DNA from: Streptomyces xanthii
GTDB lineage: Bacteria > Actinomycetota > Actinomycetes > Streptomycetales > Streptomycetaceae
Assembly: GCF_014621695.1 (NCBI RefSeq)
Contig: NZ_CP061281.1
Location: 3,596,001-3,660,000, forward strand
Direction of reading: 5' to 3'
Length of the DNA stretch: 64,000 nucleotides
Shown here: in pieces, positions 43,674 through 52,938 of the stretch
How the letters are laid out: every line of letters starts with the position of its first letter
Position numbering within the stretch: position 1 is the stretch's first letter
Position numbers and translations under genes: made by a program
Notes under the pieces: model-generated
What the model was told of the DNA's origin: nothing
Database searches by the model: none
The model's input: only the letters and a program-made list of their open reading frames with translations

Positions 43674-43862
43674 TCAGCGGCCGCTGCGCCGCTCGGAGTC
43701 GTCGGGCCGCGCCTCGGCGACCCGCAGCACCTCGTCGATCCGGTCCGCGCTGAGCCGCTCCTCCACGGCGGACGCCGCGATGATCAGCTCACCGCACAGC
43801 TCGATCTCGGCGAGGGCGACGTGGTCCTGCACCGCCGTACCGGCCGGGAGCGCCACGATCAT
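43674..43862 (-). CDS. small acidic conserved hypothetical protein
   Basis: 62 residues from ATG 43862, preceded by GGAAGAG. Sequence MIVALPAGTAVQDHVALAEI, then ELCGELIIAASAVEERLSAD; helical, acidic, no signal peptide or membrane span. It contains one Cys. No family recognised. It converges on csoR across a shared terminator. The regular codon use and ribosome site support a real gene. Confidence 0.7.
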   Translation of the reverse strand: MIVALPAGTAVQDHVALAEIELCGELIIAASAVEERLSADRIDEVLRVAEARPDDSERRSGR

Positions 43863-44016
43863 CACCTCTTCCCCTGTCGCCGAAAACCGCCCGGCCGTCG
43901 CCGGACAGCTCCCAGGGTAGGGACCGGGCGGGGCCCCGGGCATGGCACGGAAGAACCATTTCCGCCACCCCGCCGGGCCACGGCGGCCCCCGGGCCGTGC
44001 CCTGCTTCCCGCGGTC

Positions 44017-44862
44017 CTACTTCTCCGCGACCTCGCCCGAGAAGATGTCCCCCCGCGCCGGCAGCCGCACGCTCGCCTTCGTACCGAAGTCGTGGAGCAG
44101 GGTCGTCGAGGACACCACCGCGTTCTTGCGGCCGCGGCCACCGTGCCGTTCCCCGTCGAAGGTGAAGCGGTGCCTGACCTTGCGGATCAGCCCGCCCTCG
44201 TCGAGGTAGACCTCGAAGGTCACCGGCTCCTTGCTGAACCCTTTCGCCGCGGCGGCGAGCGTCGCCCTCGTCCCCGCGGACGCGGCCGCGGCGGCCGCCG
44301 CGAGGTCGACCCGCCCCCGGTAGTGCCGGGTCGGCACCCCCGCCACGTCGATGTCGCCCACGTACGTCACGTCCCGCGCCCCGCGCAGCAGCTCGGCGGC
44401 GGCCAGCGGGTCGGTGGCGCCTCCCGTGACCAGGTTCCCGTCGTCCAGCGAGGCCGTGTCGACGCGCACCCACTTGTCGGCGGGCACGCCCGCGCCCCGG
44501 TTCTTCATGTAGAGGGCGCCGGGGGCGAGGAGCTCGGTGATCGGCCGGTGCTCCTCGGCGCCGGCCGCGTCCTGCGGCAGCCGCACCTTGAGCCGGCCCT
44601 TGCCCGCCCGGTAGTCGTAGACGCCGGCGCCGCGGATGGTGACCCGGGTCCCGCCGCTGGCCATCTCCATCGAGGTCGTCGCCTCGGAGCTGCCCTCGCG
44701 CACCAGCCGGTCGGCGGCGCGGTGCACGGCCTGGGTCGGATCCGCGTTCCGGTCCCCCGCCTCGGCTCCGCCGCCGCAGCCGGCGACCCCCGTCACGATC
44801 CCGGCCACGGCCACGGCCGCCGCCGCGCCCCTCACCCGGCGCCCGTGCTGCTGCACCACCAT
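44017..44862 (-). CDS. lipoprotein, LprG/LppX-like fold suspected
   Basis: 281 residues. Lipoprotein signal with VAGC and Cys29 as the lipidated residue. The mature part has the pattern of LolA-like beta barrels: SSEATTSMEMASGGTRVTIR, a KWVRVDTASL block, then VAGVPTRHYRGRVDLAAAAA and EVYLDEGGLIRKVRHRFTFD. This is similar to LppX_LprAFG proteins that carry lipids or store small molecules in the envelope. ATG 44862. Assignment of fold is moderate; ligand unknown. Confidence 0.82.
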   Translation of the reverse strand: MVVQQHGRRVRGAAAAVAVAGIVTGVAGCGGGAEAGDRNADPTQAVHRAADRLVREGSSEATTSMEMASGGTRVTIRGAGVYDYRAGKGRLKVRLPQDAAGAEEHRPITELLAPGALYMKNRGAGVPADKWVRVDTASLDDGNLVTGGATDPLAAAELLRGARDVTYVGDIDVAGVPTRHYRGRVDLAAAAAAASAGTRATLAAAAKGFSKEPVTFEVYLDEGGLIRKVRHRFTFDGERHGGRGRKNAVVSSTTLLHDFGTKASVRLPARGDIFSGEVAEK

Positions 44863-44980
44863 CGCTTGCCTACCCCCAAGCCTGTCCGTGCGTGTGCGGG
44901 CCGCTGTCGACCGGTTAACGACGGGTAGGGACGGCCGTCACGCGAACGGGGGGTTTACATGCGCCCGCTACCGTGGCCGT

Positions 44981-45202
44981 GTGGCGCACGAGGAGACACA
45001 AGAGAAGAACGGACACACCGCGACGGTCGTGGAGCAGGGTCGTTTCTGCCTGGCCCGCTGCACCTGCGGCTGGCGCGGCCCCGCCCGCAGGGCGCGCAGC
45101 AGGGCCCGTACGGACGCGGAGGAGCACACCGAGGCGCACACCGGGGAGGACGCCGGGGAGGACGCCGGGGAACATCCCGGGGACCACATCGGGGAACCCT
45201 GA
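44981..45202 (+). CDS. small Cys-motif protein of unknown function
   Basis: 73 residues from GTG 44981. It has a central FCLARCTCGWRGPARRARSRA segment with three Cys (C-x3-C-x-C-G-W), resembling half of a zinc ribbon, then an acidic tail of repeated GEDAGEH units. The gene is located 52 bases before the FAD oxidoreductase, in the same direction. A short His-rich acidic tail could also bind metal. No family name is known to me. Confidence 0.65.
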   Translation: MAHEETQEKNGHTATVVEQGRFCLARCTCGWRGPARRARSRARTDAEEHTEAHTGEDAGEDAGEHPGDHIGEP

Positions 45203-45254
45203 CGGAACCCGCCGCCTCCGCTTCTCGTCTCCTGTGAGGAACAAGGGGGTCGGT

Positions 45255-46826
45255 ATGGAACGGCGCGGATTCATCGCGGCATCGGCGGCAGCGCTCGCGA
45301 CGGGGATCACCGCCGCCTGCACCTCGGGCGGCGGCGGCACGGCCTCCCGCACCGGCACGTCCACCACACCCGTCCGCTCGCGCAACGCGAGCGCGGACAC
45401 CTCCACGAAGGCCGCCGCGGACCTCGCGGGCCTGGCCCGGGACCTCGACGGCGGCCTGGTGCGGCCGGGACAGGCGCAGTGGGCGGCGGCCCGGCAGCTC
45501 TACAACACGCGCTACGACTCCCTGAAGCCGACGGCGGTCGCGTACGTCGCGGGCGCCGACGACATCCGTACGGTCCTGGCGTACGCGCGCTCCCGCAAGG
45601 TGCCGCTCGCGATACGCAACGGCGGGCACTCGTACGCCGGTTGGTCCTCCGGCGACGGGCGGATCGTGCTCGACGTGTCGCGGATGGCCTCGGTGCGGTC
45701 CTCGGGGAACAGCGCGGTGATCGGCGGGGGCGCCAAACTCATCGACGTGTACCGGGCGTTGGCCGCGAAGGGCGTCACGATCCCGGCGGGCTCCTGCCCC
45801 ACGGTCGGCATATCCGGCCTGACGCTCGGCGGCGGCCACGGCGTCGTCTCCCGCGCGTACGGCCTCACCTGCGACAGTCTCACCGGCGCGACCCTGATCA
45901 CGGCCGACGGCAAGCAGCTGACCGCTGACGCGACGACGAACAAGGACCTGTTCTGGGCGCTGCGCGGCGCGGGCAACGGCCAGTTCGGCGTCGTCACCGA
46001 GCTGCGCTACAGGACGCATCCGGCGCCGCGGGCCGTCTCCGCGTTCATGACCTGGCCGTGGGCCAAGGCCGCCACCGTGCTCAAGGCCTGGCAGCGCTGG
46101 GGCCCGGACCAGCCGGACGAGATCTGGTCCTCGCTGCACATCGCGGGCGCGGCCGGGGGCGGCCCGACCATCTCCGTCGCCGCGTTCTCCCTCGGCTCGT
46201 ACACGGAGCTGCAGAACGCGGTCGACCGGCTCGCCGACGGCCCCGGCGGCCCGGGCCCCGCGACCTCCGTCTCGCTCAAGCGGCGCTCCTACGAGGAGTC
46301 GATGGAGGTGTACGCGGGCTGCTCCTCGTTCGGCTCGGACGAGCTGTGCCATCTGCCGGGTACGACACCGGGCCGTTCGCCGCGGGGCGCGCTGCAGCGC
46401 GAGACGTACGCGGCGCACTCGGACTTCTTCGACCGCTCACTGTCCGACGCGGGGGTGCGCACGCTGCTGCGGCAGCTGGAGCGGGTCGCGGAGGGCGCGG
46501 GCTCGGTGGCGCTCACGGCGCTGGGCGGCGCGGTGAACCGGGTGGATCCGACGGCGACGGCGTTCGTGCACCGCCGCTCGCGGATGCTCGCGCAGTACAT
46601 CGTGTCGTGGCGTCCGGGCACCTCCGGAACGGCGGCCCGGGGCTGGCTGAAAAAGACCCATGACGTGATGCGCCCGTACGCGTCCGGGGCGGCCTACCAG
46701 AACTACACGGACCCGACGCTGACGAACTGGCGGCAGGCGTACTACGGGCCGGCCGCCGCCCGGTTGTCGACGGTCAAGCGCCGCTACGACCCGACGGGCT
46801 TCTTCTCTTTCCCACAGTCGCTGTAG
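45255..46826 (+). CDS. Tat-exported FAD-dependent oxidoreductase of the BBE family
   Basis: 523 residues. MERRGFIAASAAALATGITA has a twin-arginine motif plus a possible lipobox (TAAC). The PP-loop FAD domain shows both covalent attachment residues: His125 (NGGHSY) and Cys206 (GLTCDSL), so FAD is probably bound through 6-S-cysteinyl and 8-alpha-histidyl links. The C-terminal berberine-bridge element is AYQNYTDPTLTNWRQAYYG, then VKRRYDPTGFFSFPQSL. Family members oxidise sugars or secondary metabolites with O2. No biosynthetic cluster is next to it; substrate unknown. Confidence 0.9.
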   Translation: MERRGFIAASAAALATGITAACTSGGGGTASRTGTSTTPVRSRNASADTSTKAAADLAGLARDLDGGLVRPGQAQWAAARQLYNTRYDSLKPTAVAYVAGADDIRTVLAYARSRKVPLAIRNGGHSYAGWSSGDGRIVLDVSRMASVRSSGNSAVIGGGAKLIDVYRALAAKGVTIPAGSCPTVGISGLTLGGGHGVVSRAYGLTCDSLTGATLITADGKQLTADATTNKDLFWALRGAGNGQFGVVTELRYRTHPAPRAVSAFMTWPWAKAATVLKAWQRWGPDQPDEIWSSLHIAGAAGGGPTISVAAFSLGSYTELQNAVDRLADGPGGPGPATSVSLKRRSYEESMEVYAGCSSFGSDELCHLPGTTPGRSPRGALQRETYAAHSDFFDRSLSDAGVRTLLRQLERVAEGAGSVALTALGGAVNRVDPTATAFVHRRSRMLAQYIVSWRPGTSGTAARGWLKKTHDVMRPYASGAAYQNYTDPTLTNWRQAYYGPAAARLSTVKRRYDPTGFFSFPQSL

Positions 46827-46875
46827 GTTCCCGCGGTCGCTGCGCCTTCCCGCGGTCGCCGAGGCGCGGCCGGGG

Positions 46876-47589
46876 CTAGGCCGCCAGGTCCCGCTCCGTC
46901 GCGGGGTCCCGGGACTCGGGGAGCTCGACCGCTCCGGGCTCCGGCGTCGCGGGCCTCGGCGCCCACACGAGCCGGCCGAGCCGCCCGGTCCGCCCGATGG
47001 CCCGCGCGAGCGGGGTCAGCACGGCGGAGGCGAGCGGGGAGAGCAGCAGGGCGACGGCGGTGCCGAGCGCGAAGCCGCCGATGACGTCGGTCGGGTAGTG
47101 CACGCCCATGAAGACGCGGCAGAAGCCTTCGAGGACGGCGAGGCCGATGCCGACGAGGCCGAGCTTGCGGTTCGCGACGAAGAGGGCGGCGCCCATGGCC
47201 ATCGCGAGGGTGGCGTGGTCGCTGACGAACGAGAAGTCGTTCTTCCCGTTGATGAGGACGGTCAGCCCGTCGTGGTCCTTGAAGGGGCGCGGGCGCTCGA
47301 CGAAGCCGCGGATCGGCACGTTCACGAGGACGGCGACGGCGGCGGCGAGCGGGGCCCAGACCACGGCGGCCACGGACGAGGCGGCGTCGTCGAGCGTGCC
47401 GCGCTTCCGCGCGCCCCACCAGGCCCACAGGACGACGAGGACGAGGCCGAGCAGGATGCCGTACTCGCCGACGAACTCCATGAGCTTGTCGGCCCAGCCG
47501 GGCGTCGAGTCGGTCAGTCCGTTGATGTCGTAGAGCAGCGTGACGTCAGGGTTCGACCCGGAACTCTCGATCGCCTCGAGTCCAGCCAT
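46876..47589 (-). CDS. PAP2-family membrane phosphatase
   Basis: 237 residues, five to six transmembrane helices. PAP2 motifs: VNVPIRGFVERPRPF (K/R-x6-RP), FVSDHA in place of PSGH (catalytic His kept) and CRVFMGVHYPTDVIGG (SRxxxxxH-xxxD). Such enzymes dephosphorylate lipid pyrophosphates such as undecaprenyl-PP (BcrC-like) or phosphatidate. The Cys replacing Ser in motif 3 and the Asp in SDH are common in the BcrC group. ATG 47589. The 230 bases upstream (47590-47819) hold no gene I can support. Confidence 0.88.
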   Translation of the reverse strand: MAGLEAIESSGSNPDVTLLYDINGLTDSTPGWADKLMEFVGEYGILLGLVLVVLWAWWGARKRGTLDDAASSVAAVVWAPLAAAVAVLVNVPIRGFVERPRPFKDHDGLTVLINGKNDFSFVSDHATLAMAMGAALFVANRKLGLVGIGLAVLEGFCRVFMGVHYPTDVIGGFALGTAVALLLSPLASAVLTPLARAIGRTGRLGRLVWAPRPATPEPGAVELPESRDPATERDLAA

Positions 47590-47819
47590 AGTTCTGCGGC
47601 CCCTTCGTCTTCAGCCACCCCCGTGGTCGTTGTCTTCGGTCGAGCAGTTGTGATGCGGTCCCGCCCATTGTGCGGCGGTTCTGCAAGAGGAACGCACGCC
47701 CCCGCTCTTTACGTTCCGCACTCCACCGAATGATCACGCAGACGTTATCGAAGAGAGACAGAAAACCGCAGCTCAGGGCCAGGCCTTTACGGAGAGTTCC
47801 GGCCGTGTCCGGCGGGAGG

Positions 47820-48830
47820 TCACACCTCGGGCGAAGCGGTCGGCAGTGCCCTCGCCCCGTCCTCGGTGACGCGGGTCGCACCGAAGTAGTCCGGGGTGTC
47901 GACCGGGTCGAAGCGGATCACGGCGCCCGGGCGCGGCGCGTCGATCATGTAGCCGCCGCCGACGTAGATGCCGACGTGCCGGATCGCCCGGCTGTTGCCG
48001 AGGTCGTCGGAGAAGAACACGAGGTCGCCCGGGAGCAGTTCGCTGCGCTTGGGGTGCGGCCCGGCGTTGTACTGGTCGTTGGCGACGCGCGGCAGCCGCA
48101 CGCCCACGGTCTCGTACGCGGCCTTGGTCAGCCCGGAGCAGTCGAAGCGGCCGCCCTGGTCGGCCGTGCCGTTCCCGCCCCACAGATAAGGGGTGCCGAG
48201 CTTCTTCTGCGCGTAGGCGATGGCGGTGGCGGCCTGCCGGGACGGATCCACCCGGCCGACGGGCCGCGCGAAGCTCTTCTGCAGCGTCGTGATGGTCTTC
48301 ACGTAGTTCTGCGTCTCGCGGTAGGGCGGCACGCCCTTGTACTTGATCACCGCGTAGGCGCCCGCGTTGTAGGAGGCGAGCATGTTCTTCGTCGCGTCGC
48401 CCGGCACGTCCTTCACGTAGGAGGCGAGCTTGCAGTCGTACGAGGCCGCCGAGGGGATCGCGTCGTTCGGGTCCCAGATGTCCTTGTCGCCGTCGCCGTC
48501 GCCGTCGACGCCGTGCGCGGCCCAGGTGCCCAGGATGAACTGCGCGATCCCGTACGCCTTCGCGGGGCTCTTCGCCTTCGGGTTGAAGCCGCTCTCCTGG
48601 TAGAGCTGCGCCGCGAGCAGCGCCGGGTTGATCGCCGGGCAGAGGTTGCCCCACTTCTGCACCAGCGGCTGGTAGGCGGTCGGCACAGAGCCCTTGGCGA
48701 GTCCGACGGCGCCCTGCCCCACCCCGTTCACGAGGCTGCCCGCGGCCATGTACGTGCCGACCACGAGCAGGGTCACGAACGCGGTGCCCCCGGCGGCGGC
48801 CGATCCCGCGACGATCCACGCCTTACGCAC
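47820..48830 (-). CDS. cell-wall hydrolase with SLT and NlpC/P60 domains
   Basis: 336 residues: N-terminal membrane anchor, then a lytic-transglycosylase domain (QLYQESGFNPKAKSPAKAYG with catalytic Glu; SYNAG further on). An inserted DGDGDGDKDIWDPNDA loop resembles a calcium-binding site, and a C-terminal NlpC/P60 endopeptidase domain has FDCSGLTKAAY (catalytic Cys) and RHVGIYVGGGYMIDAP (His). It can cut both glycan and peptide of peptidoglycan. GTG 48830 fits AAGGGCGG six bases upstream better than TTG 48836. Divergent from the kinase-MFS gene. Confidence 0.9.
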   Translation of the reverse strand: MRKAWIVAGSAAAGGTAFVTLLVVGTYMAAGSLVNGVGQGAVGLAKGSVPTAYQPLVQKWGNLCPAINPALLAAQLYQESGFNPKAKSPAKAYGIAQFILGTWAAHGVDGDGDGDKDIWDPNDAIPSAASYDCKLASYVKDVPGDATKNMLASYNAGAYAVIKYKGVPPYRETQNYVKTITTLQKSFARPVGRVDPSRQAATAIAYAQKKLGTPYLWGGNGTADQGGRFDCSGLTKAAYETVGVRLPRVANDQYNAGPHPKRSELLPGDLVFFSDDLGNSRAIRHVGIYVGGGYMIDAPRPGAVIRFDPVDTPDYFGATRVTEDGARALPTASPEV

Positions 48831-48987
48831 CGTCAACCGCCCTTCACCCCACGGGAGTCACCAGCCGCCCAGTCTAAGCGGGAGGCGGCCCCGGAACCGG
48901 GACACATTCCGGCATATTCAGGCCGGTCCGCGTCCCGGCTCGGCCAATCGCCTGCCGGGGGCCGCGCGCCGCCCCTACAGTTCCGGC

Positions 48988-51588
48988 GTGGACCAGCTGA
49001 TCACCTCCGATCCGACGCACATGGGCCCCTACCGGTTGATCGGCCGGCTCGGCGAGGGCGGCATGGGACTGGTCTATCTGGGCCGCTCCGAGGCCGGCCG
49101 GACGGTGGCCGTGAAGGTCGTCCAGGCCGAGTTCGCCGCGAACCCCGAGTTCCGGCGCCGGTTCGCCCGCGAGGTGGCCGCCGCCCGGCGCGTCGGCGGG
49201 GCATGGACGGCGGACGTGCTCGACGCCGACACGGACGCGGCGCTGCCGTGGGTGGCGACGCAGTACATCCCCGGCCCGGACCTGACGACGGTCGTCGGCA
49301 AGGACTTCGGCCCGCTGCCCGAGGACTCCGTACGGGTGCTCGCGCACCGGCTCGCGACCGCGCTGCAGGCCGTGCACGACGCGGGCCTGATCCACCGTGA
49401 CCTGAAACCGTCCAACGTCCTGGTGACGGTCGACGGCCCGCGCGTCATCGACTTCGGCATCGCCCGCGCCCTGGACACCCTCACCGGCGACAGCCTGCAC
49501 ACCCGCACCGGCATGCTGATCGGCTCGCCCGGCTTCATGTCGCCCGAGCAGGTGCGCGGCCTCGAACTCACCCCCGCCAGCGACGTGTTCTGCCTCGGCG
49601 CGGTCCTCGTGCACGCGGCGACGGGGCGGCTGCTGTTCGGCGCGGGCGAGTCCGGTCTGAACGCGCACCTCTTCCGCGTCGCCGAGGAGGAGCCGGATCT
49701 GACGGGCGTGCCCGAGTCCCTGCTGGACCTCGTCCGCGCGTGCCTGTCCAAGGACCCGGCCGCGCGGCCCTCCCCGCGGGAGATCGCGGACGCGACGGTT
49801 CCGGAGAGCGACGGGGAATGGCTGCCGGGCCCGGTCCTCGCCCAGCTGGGCCGGCACGCGGCGCGGCTCCTCGACTACGCGCCGGCGACGACGCCCCGGG
49901 CGCCGGTGCCGACGCAGGTGGACCCGGCGCCGAGCGTCCCCGGCCAGTTCGGCGCGCCCGTACCCGCGACCCCGCCACCGGCACCGCCACCGCCCGCGTA
50001 CGCGCCGACGGTGCCGGTCGCCGACCCCTCGGTCCCGCACCCGCGGCGCTGGTGGGGGCTCACGGTCCTGGCGCTGGTCCAACTGCTCGTGCTGGGCGGG
50101 CAGGTCGCGACGTCCGCGCTGTCGAACGCGACGCACGACCTCGGTCTCTCGGCCGGCACACAGCAGTGGGTGTTCCTCGGCAGCGACCTGGCCTTCACCG
50201 GCCTGCTGCTCCTCGGCGGCCATCTGGCCGACCTGGCGGGCCGCAAGCGCGTGCTCGTCATCGGCCTGACCGGCTACGCACTCGCCTCGGCCGTCTCCGG
50301 GGCCGCCGCCGACGGCTCGATGCTGCTCGTGGCCCACGCCTTCCAGGGCGCCTGCGCCGGCCTCCTCACCCCGGCCGCGCTCGCCCTCGTCTCCGTCAAC
50401 TTCCCCGAACCGAAGGCGCGCGGGCGGGCCTTCGGCGTCTACGCCACGGTCGCGGGCGGCGGCACGCTCCTCGGCTACCTGTACAGCGCGGCCCTGAGCG
50501 AGTACGCGTCCTGGCGCCTGTTCTTCTACGCCGGCGCCCTCCTCGCCGTACTCGCCCTGCTCGGCACGGCCAAGCTCGTCCACGACGGGCCGCGCCGCGC
50601 CGTCCCCCGCTTCGACCTCCCGGGCGTGCTGCTGGGCTGCGGCGCGGTGACGGCCCTCGAGTACGGGCTCTGGAACGCGCTGGCCCCCGAGAACGACGAC
50701 CCGGTCCTGCCTCCCCTCCTCGCCGGCGGCGCGCTGCTCCTCGCCTTCGTCTGGCGGCAGGCGAAGGCGGCGAACCCGCTGATCCCCGCGTACGTCCTCA
50801 CGGACCGGGGCCGCCTGACCGCCCTCGCCGGCCTGCTCCTGGCGGGTCTCGCCACGTCGTTCCTGCCCGGCCTGATGCTGTGGCGCAGCATCGCCCTCTC
50901 CCCCTCCTCGTCGGGGTACGACCCCATGGACATCGCGCTGGCCGTGCTGCCGGTGCCCGTGGCCGCGCTGATCGGCGCCACGCAGATCTCCGCCCGCCTC
51001 CTGCACCGCGTCGCCCCGCGGATCCTCGCCGCGACGGGCCTCACGCTCGGCGCGGCCGGCCTCGTGATCCTCTCGATGCTCGACGCGATGAACTCCCACC
51101 CCGGCCGCACCGCCCTCCCGGCCACGGTCGTCATGGGCCTCGGCCTGGGCCTGGCCCTCGTACCGCTCTACGCGGTCGCCACCGACGGGGTCGCGACGGC
51201 GGACGCGGGCGGGGGCGCGGCGGCCGCCGTCACCCTGGCGACGCTCGGCTCCTCGCTCGGCTGGACCGTGTTCACCACGGTCCGCGCCTCCACGACCGCC
51301 TCCCACCTGGAGGACTCCCTGTCGTCCTCGTCCGACCCGTCGGTGCTCTCCCAGGTGAAGGAGGGCGTGATCCCTACGGTGTCCTCGCTGCCCGCCGCCG
51401 TACGGCCGGCCGTGACCTCGGCGATCCAGGCCGGCCTCGCGCAACCCCTGTACTGGCTGGCCGCCCTCACGTTCCTGGCGGCCCTGCTCACCGGAGCCCT
51501 GCTCCGCCCGGCCCGCCCCCGCCCGGTCCCGGCCACGCCGCCTCAGAGGCCGGCCGGGGTCTCGTACCCTCCCCACCCGTACGCGTAG
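48988..51588 (+). CDS. Ser/Thr protein kinase fused to an MFS transporter
   Basis: 866 residues. Residues about 15-270 form a Hanks kinase with every key residue: GEGGMGLVY glycine loop, Lys43 (VAVKVV), catalytic HRDLKPSN (Asp138) and DFG (Asp155). A proline-rich linker (about 285-345) leads to a 12-14 helix MFS domain (LADLAGRKRVLVIGLTGYAL is the motif-A loop; AFQGACAGLLTPAALALVSV) of the drug/H+ antiporter 2 type. The kinase would face the cytoplasm and may gate its own transporter. GTG 48988 is the start. Such fusions exist in some Streptomyces; the transported compound is unknown. Confidence 0.93.
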   Translation: MDQLITSDPTHMGPYRLIGRLGEGGMGLVYLGRSEAGRTVAVKVVQAEFAANPEFRRRFAREVAAARRVGGAWTADVLDADTDAALPWVATQYIPGPDLTTVVGKDFGPLPEDSVRVLAHRLATALQAVHDAGLIHRDLKPSNVLVTVDGPRVIDFGIARALDTLTGDSLHTRTGMLIGSPGFMSPEQVRGLELTPASDVFCLGAVLVHAATGRLLFGAGESGLNAHLFRVAEEEPDLTGVPESLLDLVRACLSKDPAARPSPREIADATVPESDGEWLPGPVLAQLGRHAARLLDYAPATTPRAPVPTQVDPAPSVPGQFGAPVPATPPPAPPPPAYAPTVPVADPSVPHPRRWWGLTVLALVQLLVLGGQVATSALSNATHDLGLSAGTQQWVFLGSDLAFTGLLLLGGHLADLAGRKRVLVIGLTGYALASAVSGAAADGSMLLVAHAFQGACAGLLTPAALALVSVNFPEPKARGRAFGVYATVAGGGTLLGYLYSAALSEYASWRLFFYAGALLAVLALLGTAKLVHDGPRRAVPRFDLPGVLLGCGAVTALEYGLWNALAPENDDPVLPPLLAGGALLLAFVWRQAKAANPLIPAYVLTDRGRLTALAGLLLAGLATSFLPGLMLWRSIALSPSSSGYDPMDIALAVLPVPVAALIGATQISARLLHRVAPRILAATGLTLGAAGLVILSMLDAMNSHPGRTALPATVVMGLGLGLALVPLYAVATDGVATADAGGGAAAAVTLATLGSSLGWTVFTTVRASTTASHLEDSLSSSSDPSVLSQVKEGVIPTVSSLPAAVRPAVTSAIQAGLAQPLYWLAALTFLAALLTGALLRPARPRPVPATPPQRPAGVSYPPHPYA

Positions 51589-51659
51589 CCACTCCCGCGC
51601 GGCAGCCGGGGCCGCCTCGCCACCGACTGCTCGCATGGAACGGCGGAGAATGCTCAGTC

Positions 51660-52106
51660 ATGAGCAGCAGCACCATCGAATCCCGGCTGAGAGCGTGCGG
51701 ACTCCTGCTCGTGGAACGCCCCGCCGCCTGCCCGACCTCACCGACACCCCGCGAGGCCTTTCACCTGGCCGTCGGATTCACGACGTCCCCGTCCGAGAGA
51801 ATCCCGAAGCGCTCCCCGGACGCGGTCGAGCGCACCACTCAGGCCTGGCTGTCCCACGCCCGCTCGACCGGTGTGATCGCCGAGGACGACGACACGCTCC
51901 TCGTGGCCGCCGCCATCGACGGCCCTTGGCTCCGCGTCCGCCTCCCCCGCCCCGCCTTCTCCCTCGCCCCCTTGGCGGACCCCCAAGGAGACATCGAGCT
52001 CACGACCCGCTCCCACAGCGGCGACCGTGTCTGCGCGATCAGCACGGACGACGGCGAGTACTGGATCATTTCCGAGCCCTGTCCCCCGGAGGACCCATGG
52101 GCATGA
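51660..52106 (+). CDS. hypothetical protein (148 aa)
   Basis: 148 residues from ATG 51660, which overlaps the next small frame (ATGA at 52103). Contains IESRLRACGLLLVERPAACP and IAEDDDTLLVAAAIDGPWLR near the middle, then DGEYWIISEPCPPEDPWA at the end; alpha/beta, cytoplasmic, no known motif. Codon use is normal. It begins the accessory stretch in front of the toxin locus, and could belong to a family of small immunity-like proteins, but nothing supports that firmly. Confidence 0.65.
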   Translation: MSSSTIESRLRACGLLLVERPAACPTSPTPREAFHLAVGFTTSPSERIPKRSPDAVERTTQAWLSHARSTGVIAEDDDTLLVAAAIDGPWLRVRLPRPAFSLAPLADPQGDIELTTRSHSGDRVCAISTDDGEYWIISEPCPPEDPWA

Positions 52107-52216
52107 CCAGCATCGACGTGGACGACACCCTCCTGGCCACCTCGCTTCGGTGGTGGGTGGGCCAGAGATCGCAGAGACCTCGCCCGAGCCCCAATTTCAA
52201 GCCAGATCACAACTGA
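52103..52216 (+). pseudogene. remnant of a VapB-like antitoxin
   Basis: 37-codon frame starting MTSIDVDDTLLATS, like the N-terminus of VapB antitoxins (ribbon-helix-helix or similar; IDVDDxLLA). It then diverges into Trp/Arg/Pro-rich codons and stops. ATG overlaps the previous stop. No VapC toxin gene follows. Most likely the 5' end of a decayed toxin-antitoxin gene; weak support. Confidence 0.4.
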
Positions 52217-52258
52217 TCACGTTGCGATCGAGAATGCGCGGATGTGAGGATCCAGCGC

Positions 52259-52855
52259 ATGGAGGGGACCGAGGGAAGCAGCGAGGCGCCTGAGCACATA
52301 CGTCGTTCCGGCCATTCCGTTTTCGACGAGTACGCCGAGATGACGGCCGAGGCAGCACCCGCCGAGAACGGCTGGGCCACCGCCCGCGCCGCCCGGACGA
52401 AGCCCGGTGCGGCCGCGCCGAACACGACGACCGCTGCGGCACCCAGCCGTACCGGCGATCCTGCCGAGCCTCTGGCACACGCCCGCCCGACAGAGTCCCC
52501 AGAGGTTGGGGAGAGAAGGCGCGAGTTCGCCCGACTCCTGGGCGAGTTCCGGCGCACTCCGGTCCTGCTCCCCCTCGGCGAGCAGGACGCGCCGCTGGCC
52601 GGGGACATCGAAGGCATCCGGTGGATCTTCGCGTTCTCGCACGAGGACACGCTGGCCCGGTTTGCGATCGCGCGGGGCGAAGGCAGCCGGGAGTGGTCCT
52701 ACCGCCGGGTGCTGGGCGCACGTGTGCTGGATGTCGGCGTGCCGGCCGTCGGCGTTCCCTGCGGCGTGATGCTCGACGCGGGCAGCGAGGACGGAATGCT
52801 CTTCCCGCCCATGGCCGGGATCGTGCCGGACAGCGCGGCGGTGGACCTGCCGTAG
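52259..52855 (+). CDS. SseB-like domain protein
   Basis: 198 residues from ATG 52259 (GAGGA 8 bases upstream). Disordered Ala-rich N-terminus to about residue 75. The following domain REFARLLGEFRRTPVLLPLG, DIEGIRWIFAFSHEDTLARF, VLDVGVPAVGVPCGVMLDAG resembles SseB N-terminal domains (EsxB/T7SS-linked helper proteins in actinomycetes). It directly precedes the WXG/RHS toxin genes, where SseB-like proteins often occur. The match is moderate. Confidence 0.6.
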   Translation: MEGTEGSSEAPEHIRRSGHSVFDEYAEMTAEAAPAENGWATARAARTKPGAAAPNTTTAAAPSRTGDPAEPLAHARPTESPEVGERRREFARLLGEFRRTPVLLPLGEQDAPLAGDIEGIRWIFAFSHEDTLARFAIARGEGSREWSYRRVLGARVLDVGVPAVGVPCGVMLDAGSEDGMLFPPMAGIVPDSAAVDLP

Positions 52856-52938
52856 CGGGGAATGCGGGCGGATCGGCAAAGACCGGGTCGACGCCTGGAC
52901 GACGACTGAGACGACGACGAACGGGGAGTGGCACAGCG

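Noticed and set aside
46812..46862. Two copies of TTCCCGCGGTCGC after the oxidoreductase gene as an attachment site
   Set aside because: Copies are only about 20 bases apart with no integrase or element between them.
47590..47819. Minus-strand frame upstream of the PAP2 gene
   Set aside because: No ribosome site or conserved motif and irregular codon use; treated as intergenic promoter DNA.
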